From UBA4416 sp044238845 (GTDB lineage: Bacteria; Bacteroidota; Bacteroidia; B-17B0; Aurantibacillaceae), in contig JBIICN010000001.1 in assembly GCA_044238845.1 (NCBI GenBank), forward strand, positions 62,001-126,000: a DNA stretch of 64,000 nt, written 5' to 3'. Position numbers and translations under genes: made by a program. The notes under the pieces are model-generated. The model was given only the letters and a program-made list of their open reading frames with translations. It made no database searches and was not told the DNA's origin. Below are positions 50,983-60,598 of the stretch, piece after piece. Position 1 is the first letter of the stretch; each line of letters begins with the position of its first letter.

Positions 50983-53481
50983 ATGTCTTCAGATAATTTT
51001 AACCTAAGGGGATTAACTAGTGAGCAAGTATTGCAAGCCAGAGCGAAGCATGGAGACAATCAATTAAACTATAAAAAAGAAAATGGATTTTTGGATGCTG
51101 TAAAAAGCATTGCCAAAGAACCCATGGTACTTTTATTGCTGGTTGCTTCTATCATTTATTTTATCAGTGGCAAAACAGGAGATGGCATCTTCTTGTCTTC
51201 AGCTATTATTTTAGTATCTGCTATTTCTTTATATCAAGATTCGAGAAGTAGAAATGCCCTAGAAAAATTAAAAAACTTTACGCAAGCCAAAAGTAAAGTT
51301 ATTCGCAATAACGAAACTATTGAAATCAACAGTGAAGATTTAGTGATTGGAGACTATTTAATAGTTGAAGAAGGCACCTTTATTGCAGCTGATGGAGACA
51401 TTATTCAATCCAATGATTTTTCGGTAAACGAATCGATTTTAACAGGAGAATCATTATCAGTCGAAAAAGACAAAAGTAAAGAAGACCATTTTGTATACCG
51501 AGGCACAACCGTAGCTAGTGGTTTGGCTATCGCTGTCATTACTGCTATTGGCAACGAAACTAAATTAGGAAAGATTGGAAAAAGTTTAGAAAGCATTGTT
51601 GAAGAAAAAACACCCCTAGAATTACAAATCAGCAACTTCGTTACAAAAATGGTAATTGTTGGCGCCATTGTATTTGTAATTGTATGGGGTATTAATTTTA
51701 TTCGTTCGCATGATGTATTAGATAGTTTAATCAAAGCTTTGACTTTAGCGATGAGTATTTTACCTGAAGAAATACCGGTAGCTTTTACCACCTTTATGGC
51801 ACTAGGAGCTTGGCGATTAATGAAATTGGGCATTGCGGTAAAGCAAATGAAAACCGTTGAAACTTTAGGAAGCGCAACGGTTATTTGTACTGATAAAACA
51901 GGAACGATTACCGAAAACAAAATGAGTTTAGCGAAACTCTTTATTTTAAAAACTCAAAAGATTTCTAGTCCGGATGAAACACTAGGCGATGATGAAAAAG
52001 AATTAATTCGTTTAGCCATGTGGTCAAGTGAACCAATTCCATTCGACCCTATGGAAGTAGCCTTGCACAAAGCCTATGAAAAAGCTATTGAACAAGATGA
52101 ACGAAAACTCTTCAAAATGATTCATGAATATCCTTTAGGCGGCAAGCCACCCATGATGACTCATTTATTTGAAAACTCAAAAGGCATCAGAATTATTGCT
52201 GCTAAAGGAGCGCCCGAAGCTATGATGAATGTATCTGATTTATCTTCTGAAGAAAAACAACAGATTGAAAAAGCCATCAAAGAATTAACTTCCGAAGGTT
52301 ATAGAGTATTAGGTGTTGGAGAAGCATTATTTGAAGGCGCAAACTTTCCTAAAAACCAACAAGACTTTAAATTTCAATTTAAAGGTATAGTAGCTTTCTA
52401 TGATCCGCCAAAACAAAACATTAAACAAGTATTAGAAAATTTTTATGAAGCAGGCATCACCGTTAAAATAGTCACAGGAGATAATGCCGAAACAACCACT
52501 TCTATTGCCAAGCAAATTGGTTTTAAAGGCTACGAAAAAAGCCTATCAGGAGATGAATTAATGAAGCTTAGCGATACTGAATTGCAAGAACGAGTGATGG
52601 ATACCAATTTATTCACTCGTATGTTTCCAGAAGCGAAATTAAAAATTATTAATGCCTTAAAAGCACAACAACAAATTGTAGCCATGACTGGAGATGGAGT
52701 GAATGACGGACCCGCTCTTAAGGCAGCACATATTGGCATTGCTATGGGCAAAAAAGGAACGGAAATAGCCAAACAAGCTGCCTCTTTAATTTTATTAGAA
52801 GACGATTTATCAAAAATGGTAGATGCTGTGGCGATGGGACGAAAAATTTACACCAATCTAAAAAAAGCCATTCAATACATTATCTCTATTCATATTCCCA
52901 TCATATTAACTGTCTTTATTCCTTTAGCCTTAGGATGGATTTTCCCAAACATATTTTCTCCTATTCATGTTATTTTCTTTGAATTAATTATGGGTCCCAC
53001 CTGCTCTATCATTTACGAAAATGAGCCCATGGAAAAAAACACGATGATTCAAAAACCTCGCCCTTTTACCAGTACTTTTTTTAATTGGAAAGAATTAACC
53101 ACCAGTATCATTCAAGGCTTAATGATTACAGTAGGAAACTTAGTTGCTTATCAATACGCCGTGCATAAAGGTTATAGCGAAGAAACAACCCGCTCAATGG
53201 TTTTTATAGTTCTAATTACGTCTAATATCATTTTGACCTTAGTCAATCGTTCGTTTTATTATTCTATCCTCACAACCTTAAAATATAAAAACAATTTGGT
53301 GCTACTTATTATCAGTATCACCATTTTAATTACTTCACTTTTAATGTATGTTAAACCGTTGGCTAATTTCTTTGAATTAGATTCTCTAAACTTATCTCAA
53401 TTAGGAATTAGCGTGTTGATTGGTTTAGTATTTGTGATTTGGTTTGAGATTGTGAAGTGGAGGAATAGACGTTTCAAATAA
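50983..53481 (+). CDS. Cation-translocating P-type ATPase
   Basis: An 832-residue P2-type ATPase. Actuator motif LTGES, membrane-4 motif LPEEIPVAF, phosphorylation site CTDKTGTIT with Asp304, KGAPEAM in the nucleotide domain, and hinge TGDGVNDGPALKAAHIGIAMG. About eight to ten membrane helices; no heavy-metal Cys motif or N-terminal metal domain, so Ca2+-ATPase-like cation export is likely. PEEI in helix 4 differs from the PEGL of SERCA-like pumps. It starts 12 nt after mlaD, so it may be read from the Mla operon. Confidence 0.9.
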   Translation: MSSDNFNLRGLTSEQVLQARAKHGDNQLNYKKENGFLDAVKSIAKEPMVLLLLVASIIYFISGKTGDGIFLSSAIILVSAISLYQDSRSRNALEKLKNFTQAKSKVIRNNETIEINSEDLVIGDYLIVEEGTFIAADGDIIQSNDFSVNESILTGESLSVEKDKSKEDHFVYRGTTVASGLAIAVITAIGNETKLGKIGKSLESIVEEKTPLELQISNFVTKMVIVGAIVFVIVWGINFIRSHDVLDSLIKALTLAMSILPEEIPVAFTTFMALGAWRLMKLGIAVKQMKTVETLGSATVICTDKTGTITENKMSLAKLFILKTQKISSPDETLGDDEKELIRLAMWSSEPIPFDPMEVALHKAYEKAIEQDERKLFKMIHEYPLGGKPPMMTHLFENSKGIRIIAAKGAPEAMMNVSDLSSEEKQQIEKAIKELTSEGYRVLGVGEALFEGANFPKNQQDFKFQFKGIVAFYDPPKQNIKQVLENFYEAGITVKIVTGDNAETTTSIAKQIGFKGYEKSLSGDELMKLSDTELQERVMDTNLFTRMFPEAKLKIINALKAQQQIVAMTGDGVNDGPALKAAHIGIAMGKKGTEIAKQAASLILLEDDLSKMVDAVAMGRKIYTNLKKAIQYIISIHIPIILTVFIPLALGWIFPNIFSPIHVIFFELIMGPTCSIIYENEPMEKNTMIQKPRPFTSTFFNWKELTTSIIQGLMITVGNLVAYQYAVHKGYSEETTRSMVFIVLITSNIILTLVNRSFYYSILTTLKYKNNLVLLIISITILITSLLMYVKPLANFFELDSLNLSQLGISVLIGLVFVIWFEIVKWRNRRFK

Positions 53482-53485
53482 CAAT

Positions 53486-55912
53486 CTACATCACCACTTT
53501 CAACTTCGCGTACTTCAACAACAAATTCTTTTCGCCTGCATTTCTAAAATTAATACAAGCTTTAGATTCAGGATAGGAACCTTCAATAGAAGTCACTTCA
53601 CCTATTCCAAACTTTTCATGTTCCACTACGCTACCTACTCTTAAACTAGCATTGGCACTATTATCCGTTGGCGTATTTGTAGTTGCCATGCGTTTAGCTA
53701 ATGGAATTAATTTTTTAGGTGGTGCAAAATTAATTGGCTTTGGTTCCTGTTTAGCAAATCCTGTTGTTTCTTTCGTTCTAAAATCTATTGATTCCATTGG
53801 TTTCTGAAACGGACGTGTTGGTCGCATAAAAGCATCATCGCTGAATTTTCGTTTCTCAGGTTCCTGAGGAAAGTCAACACAATTCTCATCCAACTCATCA
53901 ATAAAACGACTAGGTTCGCAATAAATGATATTTCCAAAACGATAACGTGTGGTTGCAAAACTAATGGTTGCTTTTTTCTCGGCGCGCGTAATCGCTACAT
54001 AAAACAAACGACGCTCTTCTTCTAATTCGCTGCGGCTATTTAAAGCCATTTGTGAAGGAAATAAATTCTCTTCTAAACCCACAATGTTAACATACGGAAA
54101 CTCTAATCCCTTAGAAGCATGAATGGTCATCATAGATACCTTATCAGCATCTTTCTCATTTTCTTTTTCTTTGTCAACATCCGTTAGCAAAGAAATCTCT
54201 TGCATAAACTCATCTAATGTTTTTAATTCAGACGATTGCTCTGGCGAATCAAATAACTCTACTGGATTAACCTCAGTATTATTCGCAATCGCTTCTTTTA
54301 ACTCTTCTTCTTGTGGTGTACGTTCTTGTTCCACAAAATCTTTAATACCATTTAATAACTCTTGTATGTTTTCATAACGACTCACCCCTTCTGGTGTTTT
54401 ATCATGATATAAATCTTTCACTACTCCACTCGTTACAGCAATATGATTCGCACATTCAAAAGCATCTTTGTATGGAATCATCATCGAAAAGGTTTTAATC
54501 ATCGTGGTAAATTCAGAAATTTTGGTTGCTGTTCCAGAATTAATACCCGTATTAAAATCTTTTAAATTATCTAACACCTGCCACATGCTAATATCATGCT
54601 CCATGGCAGCAATCATTATTTTGTCAATCGTCGTTTGTCCGATACCACGCGTTGGATAATTAATAATACGTTTCAATGATTCATCATCATTGTGATTAAT
54701 CGATAATCTAAAATACGCTAACGCATCTTTAATTTCTTTACGTTGGTAAAATGATAAACCTCCATAAATTTTATAAGGAATATTTAATTTACGCAAAGCC
54801 TCCTCAAAAGCACGAGACTGTGCATTGGTGCGATATAAAATTGCAAAATCTTTAAAATGCGCTTGCTGAGTAAAATGGGTTTCGTAAATACTAGCCGCTA
54901 CTTTTTGTCCTTCTTCGTTATCCGTATTTGCTTTAACAATTCTAATCTTTTCCCCTTCCTCATTATCTGTAAAAATATTTTTCTTGAATTGATCTTTATT
55001 AATAGCAATTACTGCACTAGCAGCTTTTACAATTGTTTGCGTACTGCGATAGTTTTGCTCTAACTTAAATGTTTTTAAATCTGGATAATCTTTTTCGAAA
55101 TTTAAAATATTTTGAATGTTAGCTCCACGAAAAGAATAGATACTTTGAGCATCATCACCTACTACACAAATATTTTGAAAACGAGCCGCTAATTGTTTCA
55201 CAATCACATACTGTGAAAAGTTAGTATCCTGGTACTCATCTACCAAAATATATTTAAACTTACTTTGATACTTAATTAACACATCTGGAAAATCACGTAA
55301 TAATACATTGGTGTTGTATAACAAATCATCGAAGTCCATGGCTCCTGATTTGAAATTACGTTTTTGATACGCCAAATAAATTTGTCCAAGTAAAGGTTTA
55401 TTAGAGGCTCTATCTTCAGCTTGGGTAATAGGATTATTAGCGTATTGTGCTGCTGATATTAAACTATTTTTAGCTGATGAGATACGATTTAAAACTAAGG
55501 AAGGCTTATAAACTTTGTCGTCTAAGTTCAATTGCTTTAAAATATCCTTAATCACACTTTTACTATCGTCCGTATCATAAATCGTAAAGTTTGCAGGATA
55601 ACCTAACTTCTCCGCTTCGAAACGTAAAATCTTCGCGAAGATGGAGTGAAAAGTTCCCATCCAAATATTTTTGGCTTCTTTACTTCCTACAATTTTACCA
55701 ATACGCTCTTTCATTTCTCGAGCTGCTTTATTAGTAAAGGTTAAGGATAATATATTAAAGGCATCAGCGCCTTTTTCCATAATATGGGCAATGCGATAAG
55801 TTAGCACACGTGTTTTACCAGAACCTGCACCTGCAATAATCATTACTGGTCCTTCGGTAGTTTCTGCAGCCATTCGCTGCACTGGATTTAGTTCATTTAA
55901 ATAGTCACTCAT
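53486..55912 (-). CDS. ATP-dependent DNA helicase UvrD/PcrA
   Basis: An 808-residue superfamily 1A 3'-5' helicase: Q motif LNPVQRMA, Walker A AGAGSGKTRVL, motif II VDEYQDTN, motif III GDDAQSIYSFRGA, EQNYRSTQ, motif V MTIHASKGLEFPYV, motif VI YVAITRAEKK, and a C-terminal Tudor-like region VGSVVEHEKFGIGEVTSIEG that binds RNA polymerase in PcrA. Roles are nucleotide-excision and mismatch repair and clearing stalled polymerases. An ATG 18 nt upstream is in frame but lies upstream of the predicted transcription start, so MSDYLNEL is used. Confidence 0.95.
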   Translation of the reverse strand: MSDYLNELNPVQRMAAETTEGPVMIIAGAGSGKTRVLTYRIAHIMEKGADAFNILSLTFTNKAAREMKERIGKIVGSKEAKNIWMGTFHSIFAKILRFEAEKLGYPANFTIYDTDDSKSVIKDILKQLNLDDKVYKPSLVLNRISSAKNSLISAAQYANNPITQAEDRASNKPLLGQIYLAYQKRNFKSGAMDFDDLLYNTNVLLRDFPDVLIKYQSKFKYILVDEYQDTNFSQYVIVKQLAARFQNICVVGDDAQSIYSFRGANIQNILNFEKDYPDLKTFKLEQNYRSTQTIVKAASAVIAINKDQFKKNIFTDNEEGEKIRIVKANTDNEEGQKVAASIYETHFTQQAHFKDFAILYRTNAQSRAFEEALRKLNIPYKIYGGLSFYQRKEIKDALAYFRLSINHNDDESLKRIINYPTRGIGQTTIDKIMIAAMEHDISMWQVLDNLKDFNTGINSGTATKISEFTTMIKTFSMMIPYKDAFECANHIAVTSGVVKDLYHDKTPEGVSRYENIQELLNGIKDFVEQERTPQEEELKEAIANNTEVNPVELFDSPEQSSELKTLDEFMQEISLLTDVDKEKENEKDADKVSMMTIHASKGLEFPYVNIVGLEENLFPSQMALNSRSELEEERRLFYVAITRAEKKATISFATTRYRFGNIIYCEPSRFIDELDENCVDFPQEPEKRKFSDDAFMRPTRPFQKPMESIDFRTKETTGFAKQEPKPINFAPPKKLIPLAKRMATTNTPTDNSANASLRVGSVVEHEKFGIGEVTSIEGSYPESKACINFRNAGEKNLLLKYAKLKVVM

Positions 55913-55917
55913 TCCTA

Positions 55918-55925
55918 CAAAAATA
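55918..55925 (-). promoter_or_regulatory. -7 promoter element of uvrD (leaderless arrangement)
   Basis: TATTTTTG on the minus strand, 5 nt before ATG 55912; this supports the downstream start and predicts a leaderless or near-leaderless mRNA. Confidence 0.45.
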
Positions 55926-56088
55926 CACATTATGCCAGTTAGAATGATAGGTTGTTTAAAATTTTATAAACCTTAAAAAACTGATTTATTCTTACAAAAA
56001 GCCCTTTTATATAGATGAATAGCATTGCAAAAACAAAAACTATTTACTTTGTTTGTTAAAGTAATAATTTGAACTAATTTTAATTGAT

Positions 56089-56511
56089 ATGGCAGGCGTT
56101 AACAAAGTTATTTTAGTAGGAAACTTAGGCAAAGATCCAGAGTTAAAGTATTTAGAAGGAAACATTGCACGTGCTAATTTTAGCATTGCAACTAGCGAAT
56201 TTCATAAAGATAAAAACGGCAATAAAATAGAACAAACAGAATGGCATAATATTGTAGTTTGGAGAAGCATGGCCGAAAGTGCTGAAAAATTATTAAAAAA
56301 AGGGACTCAAATCTATTTAGAAGGAAAATTACAAACTCGTCAGTGGATCGACAAAGACGGAAACAAACGTAATATTACTGAAGTAGTTGGAGAATCGTTT
56401 TTAGTATTGCAACGTAAAGAAACCTCAACTGCCCCTAACCCAAATATTATGGATGATTCGAGTAATGTGAATTTTGATGATTTAGGCAAAAAAGACGGAC
56501 TGCCATTTTAA
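56089..56511 (+). CDS. ssb: Single-stranded DNA-binding protein
   Basis: A 140-residue OB-fold protein: VNKVILVGNLGKDPELKYLEG, NFSIATSEFHKD, EWHNIVVW, AEKLLKKGTQIYLEGKLQTRQW. The acidic tail ends DDLGKKDGLPF, a slightly altered version of the DDIPF tip that docks repair and replication partners. It coats ssDNA during replication, repair and recombination. It is divergent from uvrD, a functionally fitting pair of DNA-repair genes. Confidence 0.95.
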   Translation: MAGVNKVILVGNLGKDPELKYLEGNIARANFSIATSEFHKDKNGNKIEQTEWHNIVVWRSMAESAEKLLKKGTQIYLEGKLQTRQWIDKDGNKRNITEVVGESFLVLQRKETSTAPNPNIMDDSSNVNFDDLGKKDGLPF

Positions 56512-56720
56512 TTATATTCTTATTTCATCCAAATTAAACCATCTGCACTATATTAATGGTTGTGTTCTCTCATCTTAAATTGGCAAAAACTAAGCGAATA
56601 CCTTTACTTTTGTTGATTGAAATTACGTAGAAAGCATTGGGCAATTTTACAGATTCACTGCAGCGTTACAGAGATTTTTGTTATAAATAACAATATATAG
56701 GTTTTATAAAATTTATCTTC

Positions 56721-56728
56721 TATTTTTG
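56721..56728 (+). promoter_or_regulatory. -7 promoter element of the beta-barrel gene
   Basis: TATTTTTG, full TAnnTTTG match, 28 nt before ATG 56757. A second match TACTTTTG is at 56605-56612. Confidence 0.4.
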
Positions 56729-56756
56729 AGGTATTAATAGCCGCGTGAAAATAATT

Positions 56757-57506
56757 ATGAAAACCAAAGTTCACATCATACTTTACCTTTGTTTAATCTT
56801 AAAACTACAAACTGTAGCTCAATCGGTTAAGGACTCTAGTTTTCGTATTTTAATGGCTGGGTTTCACATAAGCGGGCAGTTACCTCAAAAGGACTTAGCA
56901 ACTCGTTTTGGTCCAAGTTTATCTGCTGGTGGAAATTTTACTTGGAAAACTAAACACAACATTTTAATAAATGTAGAGGGAAGTTATTTTTTTGGAAGAA
57001 ATGTAAAAGAAGATGTTGTTGCATCAATTCGAAATTCTGATGGCTTTATAACTGATAATGAAGGATATCCTGCAGATTTGCGTTTAACAGAACGTGGCTG
57101 GAATATTTTTGGTAATGTTGGCTACCTGATTTCTAAATGGGGAAACAATCCTAACTCTGGTGTATTTTTTACAATTGGTGGTGGTTGGATGCAACATAAA
57201 GTAAAGCTATATGATGCAAATCAAAAAATTGCGGCTGTGAATGGCGATTTAAAAAAAGGATATGATCGTTTAACAGGAGGCATTGGCTTATCTCAATTTA
57301 TTGGTTACAAATACATAAGTAATAATCGTTTAGCCAACTGTTATTTTGGTTTTGAATTTTATGAAGCTCAAACTCAAAGTTTAAGAGGCTTTAATTATGA
57401 TACTGGTTTAGAAGATACTCAAAAACGCTTTGACGTGCTAATTGGCTTTAGATTTGGATGGATTCTGCCACTTTATAAACGCACTAAAGATTTTTATTAT
57501 AACTAG
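56757..57506 (+). CDS. Predicted outer-membrane beta-barrel protein
   Basis: A 249-residue protein with a signal peptide (MKTKVHIILYLCLILKLQTVAQ) and a mature part made of alternating amphipathic strands rich in Gly and aromatics (AGGNFTWKTKHNILINVEGSYFFG, IFGNVGYLI, FFTIGGGWMQHKVKLY, CYFGFEFYEAQ, LIGFRFGWILP), ending in a near-C-terminal aromatic strand. This is the pattern of small outer-membrane barrels in Bacteroidota. A GTG 12 nt upstream is in frame; the ATG is chosen because it gives the clean signal peptide. No family name can be assigned. Confidence 0.75.
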   Translation: MKTKVHIILYLCLILKLQTVAQSVKDSSFRILMAGFHISGQLPQKDLATRFGPSLSAGGNFTWKTKHNILINVEGSYFFGRNVKEDVVASIRNSDGFITDNEGYPADLRLTERGWNIFGNVGYLISKWGNNPNSGVFFTIGGGWMQHKVKLYDANQKIAAVNGDLKKGYDRLTGGIGLSQFIGYKYISNNRLANCYFGFEFYEAQTQSLRGFNYDTGLEDTQKRFDVLIGFRFGWILPLYKRTKDFYYN

Positions 57507-57753
57507 TTTTTACTCTCAAATAATTTTTTCTTAAAATTAATATTGTAAATTATTTAATTAAAGTATTTAATGATAATTCAATTGATATTTATATATCAAA
57601 AATAAAAAACACGCAATAAGTTATATTGATAACCAATAGCCCATTTCGATTTTAAAATAATTTAAAAACTATTTGCTAGCAAAACAAAACAATCGTAAAG
57701 TAAAGGAAATCAAAATTGTACGATAGGTTTATATGTAAAATCGATAAAATATA

Positions 57754-58593
57754 CTAAAGCTCTGATAAGTCAAAACTCTTATCCATTCTAATACCTCGCT
57801 CTGTTTGAGCAACTGTGCAGCATTCAATGATTGGGTCATGCTCAAAAAACAAAGTCCAATTATTTTCAACTGCTTGTTTTAAAATATATTCTTTTTCTTT
57901 TAAAGTATTTAGTGGCCTAACATCGTACCCCATCACATATGGTAATGGAATATGCCCAACAGATGGGATTAAATCGGCCATAAAGGCTACGGTTGTTCCT
58001 TTATAATCAAGCAAAGGTAACATCATGGCTTCTGTATGTCCGTTTGCTTCATACATTTTAAAACCATCCATGAAATCTTTTGTTGTATCTAAATAATTTA
58101 ATTGCCCACTTTCTTTAATAGGCATGATATTATCTTTTAAGAAACTAGCTTTCTCTCTAGGATTAGGATTTACTGCCCATTCCCAATGTTTTTCGTTACA
58201 CCAGTAAGTGGCATTTTTAAAGGCTGGTGTTAGTTTCGTTCTATCAGTGTTATAAGAAATACTTCCTCCGCAATGATCAAAATGTAAGTGCGTTAAAAAC
58301 ACATCCGTAATATCGTCTCTATGAAAACCATGTTTTGCTAAGGACAAATCTAATGTATCGTTACCATGTAAAAAATAGTATCCAAAAAATTTATCATCTT
58401 GTTTGTTTCCCATGCCATTATCTACTAGTATCAAACGTTTACCATCTTGTATTAACAAACAACGCATAGCCCAACTACACATATTGTTATCGTCGGCTGG
58501 GTTTGATTTTTGCCAAATTGATTTTGGAACAACGCCAAACATGGCACCACCATCTAATTTAAAATGTCCGGTATTTATAGAGTATAGTTGCAT
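57754..58593 (-). CDS. MBL-fold metallo-hydrolase
   Basis: A 279-residue metallo-beta-lactamase-fold enzyme with the dinuclear zinc motif THLHFDHCGG (HxHxDH), a later zinc His in ANGHTEAM, Asp in FMADLIPS and the final His in FFEHDP. The N-terminal LYSINTGHFKLDGGAMFGVVPK resembles quorum-quenching/lactonase-like MBL proteins, as does the context around the motif, but the substrate is not determined. No signal peptide. Monocistronic by spacing. Confidence 0.88.
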   Translation of the reverse strand: MQLYSINTGHFKLDGGAMFGVVPKSIWQKSNPADDNNMCSWAMRCLLIQDGKRLILVDNGMGNKQDDKFFGYYFLHGNDTLDLSLAKHGFHRDDITDVFLTHLHFDHCGGSISYNTDRTKLTPAFKNATYWCNEKHWEWAVNPNPREKASFLKDNIMPIKESGQLNYLDTTKDFMDGFKMYEANGHTEAMMLPLLDYKGTTVAFMADLIPSVGHIPLPYVMGYDVRPLNTLKEKEYILKQAVENNWTLFFEHDPIIECCTVAQTERGIRMDKSFDLSEL

Positions 58594-58638
58594 AGTACTT
58601 TTTTATAAAAATAGTAATTAAACTTTATAATAGAAAAA

Positions 58639-58720
58639 CAGATGACACGGATTATCATAGATCTATTCTCCTGTATATTTTATCAGTGTAAATCAGCTAA
58701 ATCTGTTTTATCCGTGTTCC
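58639..58720. repeat. Two facing heptad-periodic tracts with inverted ATCCGTGT motifs
   Basis: Right half: GTGTAAA TCAGCTA then AATCTGT TTTATCC GTGTTCC (58686-58720). Left half reads as the same type on the opposite strand, giving ACACGGAT (58645-58652) facing ATCCGTGT (58710-58717). It fills the gap between the MBL and DUF2279 genes. Confidence 0.65.
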
Positions 58721-58723
58721 AAT

Positions 58724-59617
58724 TTAATAATAATTAAACTTAAATTTTCCTTCACTCACTTCTAAATTTGGAAAAGGAATTTTAATAACATTGATACATG
58801 TGAATACAGATTTCAAAAAACGAGATTTTGTTTTAATACGAGTAAAATCAACATCTAAAGAAAGGTATCCTTGACGATACCGATTAAAAGTACGAATAGT
58901 TCCATCTGAATCCTGAATTAAAAAATCATTGTTTCTTGCTCCAATCATTCCATTGGCACCATAACCAAAAGCTACATTTAACCACTTTGGAAATTTAGTA
59001 TCCTTTTTCATAAACGTGGAAGGGTTGATACTTAACCAATAAATTTGTCCATTATAATCTTTTAAAATCTGACTTCCAAAAGATGCTCCTAATAGATCAG
59101 TTCTATATTTTGCATAGCTTGATTGATAAAAAGAAAATTTTAATTGAATCCGTTGTTCATTCCATAGCGCTTTTTGTGCAATTGCAAGGCCACTTCCCAA
59201 TGCGTTTGCTCCCATGTCTCCCCAGCTAAATCCCCAGCCATCACTATAACCATCCATTACTTCAATGACACTCATATACGCAAAGCCACTTAACCCTCCT
59301 GTAATCAATTGGCTTTTTTTTGAGTAGCCTGCCCAATCCATGGCATTCATCATTAATTGTCCTGTTTGATAGGTTGTAAAAGCGTGTCCACATTTATCTA
59401 ATTGAAACCATTCGTCATTATCATTAAATTCATGAAATTTAGAGGTATTATATTCTTGATACCAAGCTTGATTTAAATAAATAAGAGAACCAGATGTTAA
59501 GGCGATTGAAGAAATGCCTAATGCTAATTTTCTCTTTTTAAATAATGATAAAGAGTCAGATGCAAATCCAAACAGGTTTACAAATACTAAAAAAAGTATG
59601 ATGAATTTTAAACGCAA
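58724..59617 (-). CDS. DUF2279 family protein (YfiM-like), exported
   Basis: A 297-residue protein with a signal-like N-terminus (MRLKFIILFLVFVNLFGFAS) and the DUF2279 core WFQLDKCGHAFTTYQTGQLM, GGLSGFAYMSVIEVMDGYSDGWGFSWGDMGANALGSGL. The family is membrane- or envelope-associated with no known activity. The only plausible start is TTG 59617, 19 nt after the stop of the upstream hydrolase; no ATG is in frame nearby. Last gene of a four-gene minus-strand operon. Confidence 0.8.
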   Translation of the reverse strand: MRLKFIILFLVFVNLFGFASDSLSLFKKRKLALGISSIALTSGSLIYLNQAWYQEYNTSKFHEFNDNDEWFQLDKCGHAFTTYQTGQLMMNAMDWAGYSKKSQLITGGLSGFAYMSVIEVMDGYSDGWGFSWGDMGANALGSGLAIAQKALWNEQRIQLKFSFYQSSYAKYRTDLLGASFGSQILKDYNGQIYWLSINPSTFMKKDTKFPKWLNVAFGYGANGMIGARNNDFLIQDSDGTIRTFNRYRQGYLSLDVDFTRIKTKSRFLKSVFTCINVIKIPFPNLEVSEGKFKFNYY

Positions 59618-59636
59618 AAAAGTATTCTTTAAAAAA

Positions 59637-60596
59637 CTACTCTAATTTACTAATAAAATCAGAAATAGCTTTGTTCACTTTTTGTGAGTGAGTTTCCATG
59701 GGGCAATGACCTGCATCTTCAATGATAAATGATTGGGTATTGGATTTGTTTAAGTATGAGGTTGCGTTTGTAATTGGAATCCATTGGTCGTTTTTACCCC
59801 AAATAATTAGTTTTGGAATACTATTAATTACAGAATCATTAGTATTTGAATAACCTGAATGAGCCGCCATTCTAAAAATAGCAGAACCACTATTATTTAC
59901 TTCAAAAGGTTTCATGTAACCGGTAGCACTTTCGATATCAGCATCTTTGCTATATGCAGAACTTAACAATTCTTGAAAAGATTTGATATTTAAAAATTTA
60001 TGTTCCAAAATAACATCAGCCCATTTTAAGAGAGGTGGATATAATGCTAATGATTGAAATATTGAATGTGTTTGTGAAAATGGTAAGCCATCAATAAAAA
60101 TTAGAGACTGTATTTGTTCAGAAAATTTGCTAGCATATTGTCCGATAACCGAACCTCCCATACTGTGCCCCACTAAATGCCATTTGATTGTATTAGATGA
60201 TTGATCAATGTGGTTTAATAAAAAATGAATGGCATTTATTTTATTAGTATCCGTATAATTGGCGTGTGCAGATTTATCACTATAACCAAAGGCGGGCATA
60301 TCCATTGCCACTACTAATGTGTTATTGTTTACTAATGTATCTATATTGTTTCTGAAAGAAAAAGTACTAGCGCTAAAACCATGTATTAATAAAGCTTTAT
60401 GCTTAATGAGTTTTGGGACAAACAATCTAAAATGAAATTTGGTATGATTATAAGTAAAAAAATAGGAGTTATGAAAAGGCTTATTAGAAGATTCTTTTAA
60501 TTGATTAGAAAAGAAATAAGGTATAATACTTAAAATAAAAAAAGTCAAGAACAAAAAAATAATAAGCCATTTAAAAAAACGTTGAATAAATATCAT
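59637..60596 (-). CDS. Membrane-anchored alpha/beta-fold hydrolase
   Basis: A 319-residue protein with an N-terminal transmembrane helix (~9-28) and an alpha/beta hydrolase domain: HGFSAST oxyanion region, nucleophile elbow GHSMGG, acid in WGKNDQWIP, catalytic His in AGHCPMETH. It probably faces the periplasm. Its start lies 2 nt after the BrkB stop and it is followed by DUF2279, so it is part of the same operon. Substrate unknown; lipid ester cleavage is possible given the membrane setting. Confidence 0.85.
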   Translation of the reverse strand: MIFIQRFFKWLIIFLFLTFFILSIIPYFFSNQLKESSNKPFHNSYFFTYNHTKFHFRLFVPKLIKHKALLIHGFSASTFSFRNNIDTLVNNNTLVVAMDMPAFGYSDKSAHANYTDTNKINAIHFLLNHIDQSSNTIKWHLVGHSMGGSVIGQYASKFSEQIQSLIFIDGLPFSQTHSIFQSLALYPPLLKWADVILEHKFLNIKSFQELLSSAYSKDADIESATGYMKPFEVNNSGSAIFRMAAHSGYSNTNDSVINSIPKLIIWGKNDQWIPITNATSYLNKSNTQSFIIEDAGHCPMETHSQKVNKAISDFISKLE

Positions 60597-60598
60597 GA

